Assembly (NCBI RefSeq): GCF_000009765.2
Contig: NC_003155.5
Location: 62,001-126,000, forward strand
DNA from: Streptomyces avermitilis MA-4680 = NBRC 14893
Lineage (GTDB): Bacteria; Actinomycetota; Actinomycetes; Streptomycetales; Streptomycetaceae
Direction: 5' to 3'
Length of the DNA: 64,000 nt
Both the position numbers and the translations under genes were made by a program. The notes under the pieces are model-generated. The model was not told the DNA's origin and ran no database searches. It saw nothing but the letters and a program-made list of their open reading frames with translations. Of the stretch, positions 8,102 to 16,561 are shown one piece after another; position 1 is the first letter of the stretch, and each line of letters begins with the position of its first letter.

Positions 8102-8684
8102 TCAGGTGTTGGCGGCGCCGTAGTGCAAGACCTCACCCCGGGGCAGCAGGTACCCGATGTCCCGCTCCTCCGGCAGCCTGCCTGCCATCGTCGATGCGCT
8201 GGTGCAGCCGGAGGCCTCGAAGCCGATGACGCCCAGACTGAAGGACGCGCTTCTGAAAGCCTCGGCCCCGACCGCGGCAAGCCAGTCGTCCGTGGCAGCG
8301 GATCTGAAGAACGGCCGGCCGTCCCAGTACGCGACACCCGCGTGATCCAGCGCTCCCACAGGGACGTACAAGTCCAGCCAGTCGCTGCTTTCGTCGCCTC
8401 CGCGGACCGCCACGCAACCGCACACGACCAGTTGGCCCGTCGGCAGGCGGACACGACCGTAAAGGTGGCCGAACTCGGCCAGAGAGGCGACCGTGCACGG
8501 AACGGCATCCTGTTCCTCAGGCTCACGGTCCGACTGCCCAAAGCAACCCTGCACGTTTGCTGCGGACCACAGGGCGCTCAGGACTGCCTGCAGTCGGGCG
8601 TCATCAGTGGATCCCACCTCGATGGCCAACTCGTAGTAGCCGTCGGACCAATTTGCCTGGTCACGGAAGGAAGCGGGGCTCGTC
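8102..8684 (-). pseudogene. Hypothetical protein gene split at its start codon by the tnpB element
   Basis: The frame encodes about 194 residues (T-S-P-A-S-F-R-D-Q-A-N-W-S-D-G-Y-Y-E-L...) ending LLPRGEVLHYGAANT. I do not recognise the family. Its first residues are cut by the right end of the element at 8685. Joining the base at 8684 to the TTGAT on the far side of the element (minus strand 9949-9945) restores ATG ACG AGC CCC in frame, so the element sits between the second and third base of the original start codon. The frame remains open back into the element to about 8800, so a longer chimeric protein could still be made. Confidence 0.75.
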
Positions 8685-8693
8685 TTGACTTCT

Positions 8694-8713
8694 CCCCCTC
8701 CTGAAGGAGGGGG
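8694..8713 (-). ncRNA. Right-end hairpin, probable 3' part of the TnpB guide RNA (omega/reRNA)
   Basis: 8-bp stem 8694-8701 / 8706-8713 with a TGAA (TTCA on the sense strand) loop, immediately downstream of tnpB. In this family the guide RNA covers the tnpB 3' end and the right end and carries the guide just beyond the element. Here the guide would begin at 8684 and read into the disrupted gene. Confidence 0.6.
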
Positions 8714-8717
8714 ATTC

Positions 8718-9920
8718 TCACGGCTCGCGCTGTGAGGGTTTCTGCTTCGTCGCCGACTGCCCGCCCGGAGTTCTCCGTTGAGGTCTGACACCAGCTCCAC
8801 AGACTGTCACCGCCAGTCCGGCGGCCAGAAGGTTCTTCGCCGCGTTCACGTCGCGATCATGCGTGGTGCCGCAGCCACACGTCCACCTGCGCACGTTCAG
8901 CGGCATCGTGTCCTGCAGGGTGCCGCAGTGGGAGCACAACTTGGACGAGGGGAACCACCGGTCCACGGCGATCACCCCACGTCCGTACCACTGGGCCTTG
9001 TACTCCAGCATGCTCCGGAACTCGCTCCATGCCGCGTCGCTGATGGCGCGGGCGAGTTTCCGGTTTTTGACCATGTTGCGCACGCTCAGGTCCTCGATCA
9101 CGAGCGTTTGGTTGTCACGCACGAGTCGAGTGGTCAGCTTGTGCAGGCCGTCCCTGCGCCGGTCCGTGATCCGGGCGTGGATCCTGGCGACCTTGATCCG
9201 GGCCTTCCTGCGGTTGGCTCCGTCACCCCTGGCCTTGCGGGCAAGGCTGCGCTGTGCCCTGGCCAGGCGGGCGCGGTCCCGGAGCTCGTGCCGGGGGTTG
9301 GTGATCTTCTCGCCGGTGGACAGAGTCAGCAGGTGGTCCAGACCCACGTCGATACCGACCGCCGTATCGGTCGCAGGAAGCGGCCTCACGGACGGGTCCT
9401 CGCACAGCAGGGAAACGAACCATCGGCCCGCGCTGTCCTGCGACACAGTCACCGTAGAGGGCATCGCCGCCTCAGGCAGAGGCCGCGACCACACGATGTC
9501 CAACGGGCCGGACATCTTCGCCAGCGTCAGCTTCCCGTCCCGGTAGCAAAACGCACTGGCCGTGTACTCGGCGGACCTCCGCGACTTCTTCCGGGACTTG
9601 AAGCGCGGGTACTTGGCGCGCTTGGCGAAGAAGTGGATGAACGCGCTCTGCAGGTGCCGCAGTGTCTGCTGCAACGGAACCGACGACACCTCGCTGAGGA
9701 ACGCCAGTTCCTCGGTCTTCTTCCACGCGGTCAGCATCGCGGAGGTCTGGCTGTAGCTGACCCGCTCCTGCCGCGCCCACGCCTCGGTACGGGCGGCGAG
9801 CGCCAGGTTGTAGACCTTCCGCACGCATCCGAACGTGCGCGACAGCTCCGCTGCCTGCGCATCGGTTGGACAGAAGCGGTACTTGAACGCCCGCTTCACC
9901 TGGCCCGGGGTCACGCCCAC
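8718..9920 (-). CDS. tnpB: TnpB RNA-guided nuclease, apparently intact
   Basis: 400 residues. The RuvC-like centre is complete: Asp191 in GIDVGLDHLL, Glu276 in LVIEDLSVRNM, and Asp355/Asp357 in THDRDVNAAKN. Between the last two lies the zinc finger CSHCG...CGCG. The N-terminal KRAFKYRFCPT is the usual family start. GTG at 9920, 9914 and 9899 are all possible, and 9899 gives the more typical N-terminus. The family cuts DNA next to a TTGAT-like motif under RNA guidance and keeps the element from being lost. It shares a strand with three other tnpB remnants or hairpins up to 13.1 kb. Confidence 0.9.
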   Translation of the reverse strand: MGVTPGQVKRAFKYRFCPTDAQAAELSRTFGCVRKVYNLALAARTEAWARQERVSYSQTSAMLTAWKKTEELAFLSEVSSVPLQQTLRHLQSAFIHFFAKRAKYPRFKSRKKSRRSAEYTASAFCYRDGKLTLAKMSGPLDIVWSRPLPEAAMPSTVTVSQDSAGRWFVSLLCEDPSVRPLPATDTAVGIDVGLDHLLTLSTGEKITNPRHELRDRARLARAQRSLARKARGDGANRRKARIKVARIHARITDRRRDGLHKLTTRLVRDNQTLVIEDLSVRNMVKNRKLARAISDAAWSEFRSMLEYKAQWYGRGVIAVDRWFPSSKLCSHCGTLQDTMPLNVRRWTCGCGTTHDRDVNAAKNLLAAGLAVTVCGAGVRPQRRTPGGQSATKQKPSQREP

Positions 9921-10029
9921 ACGCTAACGGGGCCACATGTGGTGATCAAACCTGCGGGTCAGAGCACTGGGATCCGCCCTGGCGGCGAATCCCAGCCCGT
10001 TGCCCTGCTGCGCAGGAGTTTCGTTTCCT

Positions 10030-10048
10030 CCCCCGGCTGAAGCGGGGG
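10030..10048 (-). repeat. Stray tnpB-type right-end hairpin
   Basis: CCCCCG / CGGGGG stem around a CTGAAG-containing loop, about 85 bases outside the left end of the intact element. It has the form of an IS605 right end rather than a left end, so it may mark an older, lost element. Confidence 0.5.
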
Positions 10049-10136
10049 TATCCACGAAAGGAATCCGATGAGAGGCGGCGGCGTCCCGCCACAGTGCGAA
10101 ACCGCCGCCCACCCTCCGCCCCAGCCCTTGCTCAGC

Positions 10137-10174
10137 CTATCGAATTTCGATAGATTCCCATCGCAACTCGATGG
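10137..10174. promoter_or_regulatory. Double operator upstream of the DUF2975-XRE pair
   Basis: A perfect dyad CTATCGAA-T-TTCGATAG at 10137-10153 is followed by a second dyad CCATCG-N5-CGATGG at 10158-10174. Both contain ATCGA half-sites and end 15 bases before the GTG of the first gene. The arrangement fits two dimers of the co-transcribed XRE protein repressing their own operon. Confidence 0.65.
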
Positions 10175-10188
10175 AAGGATGATGGGCC

Positions 10189-10680
10189 GTGGGAAAGCTG
10201 ACAGTGCGTGCGCTGCGCGCCGTGCTCGTGGTGGTGCTCACCGGCACCCTGTTCGTACAGGCAGGGATGGTGTGGGCATTGGTCAGCGGGAGCGACCCGG
10301 AGGACGGATCGCTCCCGCTGACCCCGCTGCGCGTGATCACGATCCTGGGCATGGTGTCGGTCCAGGTCGCCCTGGTCTGCGTGTGGCGGCTGGTGGCGAT
10401 GGTGCGACGCGGAACCGTGTTCTCCCACGCCGCCTTCCGGTACGTGGACGGCGTGATCGGCGCGATCGTGGCGGCTGCCCTCGTGTGGTTCGCGGTCACG
10501 GTCATCAATGCGCCGGGCCAGCGGGACGACCCGGGCGTCACCGTCATCATGGGCGGGATTGGCTTGGCCATCCTGGGGGTCGCGCTCATCGTGCTCGTGC
10601 TGCGGATGCTGCTCGCCCAGGCCGTCGCGCGCGATGTCCAAGCGGCGCACATGCAGGCCGAGTTGGACGAGGTGATCTGA
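10189..10680 (+). CDS. DUF2975 family membrane protein
   Basis: 163 residues from GTG with GGAAGG upstream. Four hydrophobic segments (about 9-31, 45-68, 88-108 and 120-143) separate short loops, the DUF2975 layout. The segment VRRGTVFSHAAFRYVDGV is typical of the family. The last bases overlap the start of the XRE gene, so the two are translationally coupled. DUF2975/XRE pairs are widespread in Gram-positive bacteria; the membrane protein probably senses or modulates something and the regulator controls the pair. The signal is unknown. Confidence 0.85.
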   Translation: MGKLTVRALRAVLVVVLTGTLFVQAGMVWALVSGSDPEDGSLPLTPLRVITILGMVSVQVALVCVWRLVAMVRRGTVFSHAAFRYVDGVIGAIVAAALVWFAVTVINAPGQRDDPGVTVIMGGIGLAILGVALIVLVLRMLLAQAVARDVQAAHMQAELDEVI

Positions 10681-10901
10681 TGCCGATCGCCGTCGACATC
10701 GACGTGATGCTGGCCAGGCGGAAAATGTCCGTAGGCGAGCTCGCGGACCGCGTAGGGATCACGCCCGCCAACCTGGCGGTACTCAAGAACGGCCGCGCCA
10801 AGGCGGTGCGCTTCGCGACGCTCGCCGCGCTCTGCGAGGTGCTCAAGTGCCAGCCGGGCGACCTGCTGCGCTGGGAGGCCGAGGACGCCGCAGGCGGATG
10901 A
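10680..10901 (+). CDS. Small XRE-family (YozG-like) regulator
   Basis: 73 residues, overlapping the previous stop as TGATG. The whole protein is one helix-turn-helix: RRKMSVGELADRVGITPANL is helices 1-2, then LKNGRAKAVRFATLAALCEV, and CQPGDLLRWE ends the domain, as in the small Cro-like partners of DUF2975 proteins. It probably binds the tandem dyads at 10137-10174 and regulates its own operon. Confidence 0.9.
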   Translation: MPIAVDIDVMLARRKMSVGELADRVGITPANLAVLKNGRAKAVRFATLAALCEVLKCQPGDLLRWEAEDAAGG

Positions 10902-10974
10902 CGTGCCCCAGGGCGGGCGTGAAAACGCCTGGCACCACCGGCCCGTGACACGGCACGTAAACCGCGTGACTCCT

Positions 10975-10994
10975 CCCCTCCCTGAAGGACGGGG
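10975..10994 (-). repeat. tnpB-type right-end hairpin of the second remnant
   Basis: CCCC and CGGGG arms with a CTGAAGG loop, directly after the stop of the tnpB fragment at 11002. Same form and orientation as 8694-8713. Confidence 0.55.
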
Positions 10995-11001
10995 CTACTC
11001 G

Positions 11002-11391
11002 CTATGCCGGGTTGGCGTCGCGACGGACCAGCCCGGCCCGTAAGACGTTGAGAGCACCCACCGTGTCAGCGTGCGCGGTGTGGCCGCAGGCGACGCAGTG
11101 GAACTTCTCCTGTGCGGGCCGGTTCCCCTTGGCGGTGTGCCCGCATTCGGGGCACTCTCGGGAGGTGTTGCGGGGGTTAACGGCGATCACTTCCCGTCCG
11201 GCGCTTTCAGCCTTGGCGTGCAGGATCGTCAGGAACACCCCCCAACCGGCATCGTTGACCGACCTGTTGAGCCCGGCTTTGGCGGCGGCCCCGTTGGGCA
11301 GGAAGGCGCCCGCCCGGCCGGGGTCGGACTACGGCGCGGGGGCCTTGCTCATGGTGCGGATCTTGAGGTCTTCGTGCGCGATGAAGTCGGC
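11002..11391 (-). pseudogene. C-terminal remnant of a second tnpB
   Basis: The minus-strand frame begins within ADFIAHEDLKI (the Glu region of RuvC), meets an in-frame TAG soon after at about 11331, then runs on through AKAGLNRSVNDAGWGVFLTI, the zinc finger CPECGH...CVACGH and HADTVGALNVLRAG. The N-terminal two thirds are gone. It is a different tnpB lineage from the intact one at 8718 because the finger and spacing differ. Confidence 0.8.
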
Positions 11392-11698
11392 ACTTCGCAC
11401 TCAGTACGATGCGCCGGTGATCTCGCACAGAGCTGGCAGTCCGGGGCAGCTGCTCGTCATCGCCTGCACAGTCGTTGCCCTGGTCACTGCGCCCCTTAGT
11501 TGGTATGCAGCACACACCGTGCGCCCCGACTGCGTCGTCGCCATCTCCAAAGTCACCGACGGCAACGGGCACCATCTCCCTGACGTGAACGGCCGAGTGT
11601 GGTCGGACAATGAACTCGCCGATCGCGCCTACCAACAGGCCGTTGACTCAGGCCGCTGCGATCCGCCCCATGCCCGCTGGAGGCAGTGGCTCGACTGA
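11381..11698 (+). CDS. Small single-pass membrane protein, unknown
   Basis: 105 residues if begun at ATG 11381 (GAGG about 12 bases upstream), or 93 from GTG 11417. One transmembrane segment, LLVIACTVVALVTAPLSWYAA, is followed by an outside-type domain of about 60 residues with two cysteines and the end PPHARWRQWLD. No family recognised. Its beginning touches the edge of the tnpB remnant, so the real promoter may have been replaced. Confidence 0.5.
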   Translation: MKSALRTQYDAPVISHRAGSPGQLLVIACTVVALVTAPLSWYAAHTVRPDCVVAISKVTDGNGHHLPDVNGRVWSDNELADRAYQQAVDSGRCDPPHARWRQWLD

Positions 11699-12097
11699 CT
11701 GTCCTGCCATGCCGTTCAGGGGCACAGGACAAACGCGCAGATCGGGCAACCGCAGCTCGCGCCGCAGCGCCCCTGGAGCGCAAAGGCAGTGAGGGCAGCC
11801 GTGGCCGAGGCGCGGACCAGCTGACCACAACGCCCACCGCGTATCCGCCTGAGAATCCGCGGATACGAGGCTGGAGACGGCCGGGAATACCTGCGATTCG
11901 GCCTCGGGTACACCCGGTGGGGGCGGGCTTGTATCTCCGCAAGGCAGGCGGGATCGCCTGCAAGGCCATTTGTGCCCACTGGGGCCGGGGCGTCGTGCGG
12001 CAGGGTGTCGGCAACGTTGCGGCGGTCGCCTGGCGGTGATCTCGGCGCGAAGGGGTAGGGGAAATGCGACCTGCCCCCTCCCCCGGAGACGCCGACG
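11699..12097. other. Intergenic with one hairpin
   Basis: No gene recognised. A 9-bp perfect stem (11840-11848 / 11859-11867, CGTATCCGC and its complement) may be a terminator or regulatory site. The last 15 bases hold GGAG for the next gene. Confidence 0.45.
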
Positions 12098-12520
12098 ATG
12101 ACCGACGACGCCTATCTCTTCCTGCTGGACGACCCGGCCGTGCCGCTCGGCGTGCCGCCGAGCGTGGCCGGTGAGCTGTCATGCATGGACACCCCTGCCG
12201 TGCGGGCGTGGCTCGACGCGCAGGGTGTCACGACGACGTCCCCGGCGCTGCGGATACTGCCGCCGGAACAGACCGCGGCGATTCCGGAGCAGGCGGAACG
12301 GCTGCCGGTTCCGCTGAGCGAGGCGGAACTGAGCCGCTTGCGTCACCACAACGCCCCTGAGGCCGTCGCCCGCCTCGAGGAGGAGCTCCTGGCCTACCGC
12401 GACTGCACGGACGGCCGCGACACCCTGCTCAGGCGGGCCCTTGCGGCCGGAATTCCCCTGGCGCGCATCGTGGAACTGACGGGTGAGGAACCGGCGGCCG
12501 TGGCCGCCTCCTCCGGGTGA
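12098..12520 (+). CDS. Hypothetical protein, 140 residues
   Basis: From ATG with GGAG 11 bases upstream. The sequence is acidic in its first third (MTDDAYLFLLDDPAVPLG), then rich in helices (LSEAELSRLRHHNAPEAVARLEEELLAY). The last 25 residues (LAAGIPLARIVELTGEEPAAVA) look like a small helix-turn-helix tail. Function unknown. The downstream tnpB remnant begins about 30 bases after the stop. Confidence 0.6.
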   Translation: MTDDAYLFLLDDPAVPLGVPPSVAGELSCMDTPAVRAWLDAQGVTTTSPALRILPPEQTAAIPEQAERLPVPLSEAELSRLRHHNAPEAVARLEEELLAYRDCTDGRDTLLRRALAAGIPLARIVELTGEEPAAVAASSG

Positions 12521-12551
12521 AGACGGTGCGGGGCCGCCAGCACTGGCAGGC

Positions 12552-13080
12552 TCCGCATTTCGGCCTGAAGTCCTCGACGGCGATGGCGTCGTGGTCGGTC
12601 ACGACCTTCTTCGCCCACTTGCGGCCGGTGTCCTGCCGCTGTCGGGCGATCTTCGCGTAGGTTTTCGCCCGCCACTTCTTCGCCTCGCGGTAGCCCTTCG
12701 AGGCGGCCTGCCCCTTCTTCGGCCGGCGGCGGGCCCTCATCCGGTCGTAACGGGTCAGCCCAGCCTGCGCCTTGCGGCCGTGCTGGGCGTGCGGCAGGTC
12801 GTGGGCGTTGGAGGTGGTGGTCGCGGTCTCCTTCACGCCCCAGTCCACGCCGAGCACCCGGCTGGTCTTTGGCAGCGGCCGCACCTCAGTGGGGACCACG
12901 AACGAGCAGTAACCAGTGTCCGACGCTGTCCCGGTACACGCGCGCCGAGGAGGGTTCGGCCGGCAGGGTGCGCGACCACACCACCCTCAGCACGATCCCG
13001 CCCGCCAGGTACAGGCGACCGTCCTTCAGCCGGAACCCGCGCCGGTGTAGTTCAGCGTCGGCAAGGCCGCCTCACGCTTC
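12552..13080 (-). pseudogene. Frameshifted, truncated third tnpB
   Basis: Minus-strand pieces in different frames give LKDGRLYLAGGIVLRVVWSR, then RVLGVDWGVKETATTTS (RuvC-I, Asp present), RYDRMRARRRPKKGQ and DHDAIAVEDFRPK (RuvC-II Glu). There the homology ends: the zinc finger and last Asp are missing. At least two frame changes near 12900 and 13040 confirm decay. Confidence 0.8.
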
Positions 13081-13085
13081 TTCTT

Positions 13086-13105
13086 CCCCGGCCTGAAGGC
13101 CGGGG
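13086..13105 (-). repeat. tnpB-type hairpin upstream of the third remnant
   Basis: Perfect 8-bp stem CCCCGGCC / GGCCGGGG with TGAA loop. Same loop and orientation as the hairpins at 8694, 10030, 10975 and 23924. Confidence 0.55.
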
Positions 13106-13297
13106 CATCCTCCGGGGTGCCGGTGAAGGTGAGGGTGACGTCTGCCGGCCCGCCCCTGTGTCTTGTGTGCGGCCGTCATGCCTTTGGAAGTTGGTGAGCC
13201 GGTCGTGGTCGGCGGCGTACTGGCGCGTCTCAGCTGCGGTGAGTGTTCAGACGGATTTTCCGTCACCCGCAGCGGCGCGTTTCGTCGGCAGCCCCCG

Positions 13298-13387
13298 GCC
13301 GGGCGGAGCCCGAGGGCTTCCCCCCCCCGGCATCCCCGGGCTCCGCCCGGCGGCCCGTACCACGCTCCCGCCGGCGTGGTACGGGCC
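13298..13387. terminator. Two strong hairpins in tandem
   Basis: First stem 15 bp (13298-13312 / 13337-13351); second stem 14 bp (13352-13365 / 13374-13387), followed by TTAT. They lie in a 580-base stretch without a recognisable gene and would insulate the AraC gene from upstream transcription. Confidence 0.7.
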
Positions 13388-13683
13388 TTATCCTCACCGC
13401 CCGGGACTCCGCAGGTCATTGACGGGCGGCGCAGGAACTGTTGGCATTCCGCGCACGGCATACGGCGGCTGTCCGTCACCGGACTCGGCAGGCGCGGGGG
13501 GCGAGCGCTTCGATGGCGGGCGGAGGCGTCGGACGCAGCGGCCGTCGGGCCCGGCGCGGCTGTCCTTGTCGCATAACGTGCTTCCCCAGGCCATTTACGG
13601 TGCACGACCATGCAGGTGGGGCGGAAGCTGTGCCTCGCTGTGTATCTGCGGGTGGCTGCCAAGACGGGTGGGACCACAGGGTG

Positions 13684-14676
13684 ATGACGCTTTGTAGCCG
13701 GGATGTGCCGGCAGCCGAGCGGTTCAGCTGGTTCTGCGAGCTGGTGGCCCGCGACATGGCACCGCACGACATCGTCACCGAGCACGTCCAGGACTTCTCC
13801 GCTTCGGCGACGCTGTTGTCGCTGGGTGAGGGGATCGGTGTCTCCAGCGTTGCGTTCCCTGCCATGCAGTCGATACGTTCGCGGCGCCTCATCCGGCGTT
13901 CCGACCCCGAACTGTGGGTACTGGCCCTGGTCGTCAAAGGGGCCATGCAGCGGGAGCAGGGCCGCAACCAGGTGAATCCGCGACCGGGTGACCTGGTGCT
14001 CTACGACTCCTCCCAGCCGTACTGGGCATCGATCGCCACCGACGACGTGGCCCAGTCCATCGTGCTGCATCTGCCCCGGCGCACGGTGCCCGTTCCGGAG
14101 CAGGCGCTGCGCCGGATGGTGGCCACTGCGCTGCCGTCCAGGACGGGCATCGGTGCCCTGCTGAGCCAGTTGCTCGGTGGGCTCGTCGAGCAGGGGCCGA
14201 AGCTGGAGGCCGGTCAGACCGGCCGGGTGGCGTCTGCCGTGGTCGATCTGACCACCGCGTTCCTGGCAGGGCTGAGCGGTGCTGACGGACCGCAGACCAC
14301 AGCGGCACGGCGGGTGGCACAACTGCACCAGATCAAGTCGTTCATCCGGTCCCGGCTCGGTGAGCCGGGGCTCACCCCCACGGCCGTCGCCGCGGCCCAC
14401 CACATCTCGCTGCGCGCTTTGCAGTACCTGTTCCGGGAGGACGGCAGGACGGTCGGCGCGTTCATCCGCGAGCAGCGGCTGGAGCGCTGCCGGGCCGGTC
14501 TCGCCGACCCCCGTCTGGCCGGGCACAGCGTCGCCGCGATCGCGGTCCGTGCCGGTTTCTGTGATGCTGCCGCGTTCAGCCGGGCTTTCAAGGCACGTTA
14601 CGGAATGCCCCCGGGCGAGTACCGTCGGCACTGCGGAGGACCGCCGTCGCAAGGCCGCGCCGGGCACACTGGCTGA
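13684..14676 (+). CDS. AraC-family transcriptional regulator
   Basis: 330 residues from ATG 13684 (GTG 13681 is also possible). The N-terminal domain starts with the usual PAAERFSWFCELVARDMAPHD of AraC-binding-domain-like regulators. The C-terminal 100 residues carry both helix-turn-helices: LTPTAVAAAHHISLRALQYL then FIREQRLERCRAGLADPRL and VAAIAVRAGFCDAAAFSRAF, ending in the family box KARYGMPPGEYRR. The effector is unknown. No adjacent metabolic gene suggests a target. Confidence 0.9.
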   Translation: MTLCSRDVPAAERFSWFCELVARDMAPHDIVTEHVQDFSASATLLSLGEGIGVSSVAFPAMQSIRSRRLIRRSDPELWVLALVVKGAMQREQGRNQVNPRPGDLVLYDSSQPYWASIATDDVAQSIVLHLPRRTVPVPEQALRRMVATALPSRTGIGALLSQLLGGLVEQGPKLEAGQTGRVASAVVDLTTAFLAGLSGADGPQTTAARRVAQLHQIKSFIRSRLGEPGLTPTAVAAAHHISLRALQYLFREDGRTVGAFIREQRLERCRAGLADPRLAGHSVAAIAVRAGFCDAAAFSRAFKARYGMPPGEYRRHCGGPPSQGRAGHTG

Positions 14677-14963
14677 AGCCCGCTTCCGCCTCGGGTGGTT
14701 CCGCCCTCCCCCTAGGAAGGGAGGCACCAGAGGGGCCCGTCGCCGGCCGGCGGCGGGGCACGACGCCCCGCCGGTACGGCCACGCCAGGGTGTCGGTGCC
14801 AGCCCGCCGGCCGCAGCGGGCCCAACGTCTTGCGCGCCGAAGGTCCTCCACGCCGAGGGTCTGTCCGCGGTTCCTGTCGCACGGCTGGGGCGCATCCGCG
14901 GCCACCTCAACATGCCAGTCCGCGCCGGATGTTCGTGCTGGAGCCCCGTTAGGGTCCGGCGGT
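14677..14963. other. Intergenic
   Basis: About 290 bases between the AraC gene and the next gene on the same strand. It contains a short CCTCCC/GGGAGG hairpin at 14706-14726 that may be the AraC terminator. No gene recognised. Confidence 0.45.
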
Positions 14964-16430
14964 ATGACCGACCGTGTTCTGGAACTCCTGCGCACCCGCC
15001 CCGATCTGGCCGAACTGGCCGCGTTCCCCTTCGGCTTCGATGTGAGCCGGGCGTACCACGTCGAGGCCGTGCACCTGGCGTCCGGTGCGCCGCTGGAGCC
15101 GATCGCCGGCGACGACACCGGCGGCACGTACTTCCTGTGCGGGGCAACGGCCGTGCTCCACGCGTCCTCCGAGGGCGACGCCGTGCTGCTCGCCGACAGC
15201 GTCGGCGAGGCGCTCGAGATCCTCGTCCGGCTGCCCTGGTGGTGCGAGAACATCTCCGCGGAGCTGGACGAGGAGGACCTGCTCGCCGAAGTACGTGCGG
15301 CGGACCACGCAGCGCGCGAGGAGTTCGCCCCCGAACTGGACGCGCAGCGAGCGGCGTTGATCAGCGGTCTGGGTCTGCCGGACCGGCCGCTGGCCGAACT
15401 CCTTGCCATGTCGCAGTCGGCTGCCGGGCGCACCGAGCCGGACCACGTCCTGCTCAACTCCCGTGAGCTCTGCGCGTACCGGCTGGAGGAGTCCTTCCGC
15501 CAGCCCCTGCGCGACGTTGTCCTTGGCCCGGGACGGGAGGTGCTGGAGCGGATGCGCCGCGGCGGTCTGGGCGCGCGGGAGGAGGCGGCTGGGGATCCGG
15601 TGCTGCGGGCGGGGGTGCTGCGGGCGGCGCAGTACGACCGCCGTGACGGCGACCTGCCGCTGCTGCGTTTGCTGCTGGAGCACGAGAGTGCCGCGCGGAC
15701 CGAGCGGTTCGAGGAGCGGCGGCTGGCTGCGGTGCTGGTGGCGTTGCACGGGCGGGAGGGGGACGTTTCGCTGCTGCGGTCGGCCACCGGGGGGCAGGTC
15801 ACCGACAGCGCCGAAGCCGTGGAGTGGGCCCGCGCCGAGGAGGCGAAGCGGTACGGGCGGGATGTGGCTGCGGAGAGCGAGTTCACCTGGATCGAGCTGG
15901 CCCGCCGGCAGGGTCGCATCGAGCGCGCCCGGGTCGCGCTCATCCGCATGCTGGACGACACGGGGCCGGACGCGGACCGGCTGCGGGAGCTGAGCCGCGC
16001 GCTGGAGCGCATCGGCGACTACGCGCAGGCGGCCCGCGCCCAGTTCAACCTCCTCTCGCTTCAGGACACTGCATGGGACCGGGCCTCGGAGGCGTACGTC
16101 CTGGCCCGTCTGGAGCGCCGCAGGGGTGACCTCGTGGCAGCGGGGCGGGCGCTGGAGCGGGCACGGGCGGCGGTCGGCGCCGGGGGCACCACGCCGGGCG
16201 GGGCGGATTGCCAGTGGCACCGCCGGGGGCTCGGCCGGCTGATCACGGAGCAGCATCTGGAGCTGACGCTCGCCGCGGCCGAGGCGGGTGACGCGGAACT
16301 CGCGCGTGCGACGATGGGGCACGGCAGGCTCCTGCTGGACACGGTCGGCAAGGAGTCGGCGAAGGCGCTCAGCCGGCTGTCCACGCGGGCGAAATGGGCG
16401 GTGGCCGGGCTTCGCCCGCCCGGCGCCTGA
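14964..16430 (+). CDS. Hypothetical protein, helical repeats in C-terminal half
   Basis: 488 residues from ATG 14964. The first 100 residues include GGTYFLCGATAVLHASSEGDAVLLADSVGEAL, which resembles the SMI1/SUKH-type ligand pocket (a guess). From residue about 190 the protein is helical, with pairs such as RERIGDYAQAARAQFNLLSL and EAYVLARLERRRGDLVAAGRAL, like degenerate TPR repeats. No membrane segment or signal. SUKH-like proteins often act as immunity partners, but no toxin gene is nearby. Function unknown. Confidence 0.65.
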   Translation: MTDRVLELLRTRPDLAELAAFPFGFDVSRAYHVEAVHLASGAPLEPIAGDDTGGTYFLCGATAVLHASSEGDAVLLADSVGEALEILVRLPWWCENISAELDEEDLLAEVRAADHAAREEFAPELDAQRAALISGLGLPDRPLAELLAMSQSAAGRTEPDHVLLNSRELCAYRLEESFRQPLRDVVLGPGREVLERMRRGGLGAREEAAGDPVLRAGVLRAAQYDRRDGDLPLLRLLLEHESAARTERFEERRLAAVLVALHGREGDVSLLRSATGGQVTDSAEAVEWARAEEAKRYGRDVAAESEFTWIELARRQGRIERARVALIRMLDDTGPDADRLRELSRALERIGDYAQAARAQFNLLSLQDTAWDRASEAYVLARLERRRGDLVAAGRALERARAAVGAGGTTPGGADCQWHRRGLGRLITEQHLELTLAAAEAGDAELARATMGHGRLLLDTVGKESAKALSRLSTRAKWAVAGLRPPGA

Positions 16431-16561
16431 CACCCGCGGCATCATCGCCCATCAGGACCTGGCGCCGTTGAACCGCGTGGCCGGCAGCAAGGGCGGCGCC
16501 GGTGGCGGGCCCTCGGTCATGCCAGCACCGTCCTGGCCGTCCTCGTCCAGTGCAGGTATGA

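Larger units (their letters stand above)
8685..9944 (-). mobile_element. IS200/IS605-type element with tnpB only
   Basis: 1260 bp. Left end (minus strand): the target motif TTGAT at 9949-9945, then the palindrome CCACATGTGG (9942-9933). Right end: a hairpin 8694-8713 and a terminal GTCAA at 8685. No terminal inverted repeat and no target duplication, as expected for this family. There is no tnpA, so it would need a transposase in trans. Boundaries are fixed unusually well because removing the element exactly restores the start codon of the neighbouring gene. Confidence 0.85.

Noticed and set aside
13072..15147. A 691-residue frame on the minus strand opposite the AraC gene
   Set aside because: It is the antisense of the well-supported AraC and downstream genes. 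The protein is full of Arg and Pro and has no domain.
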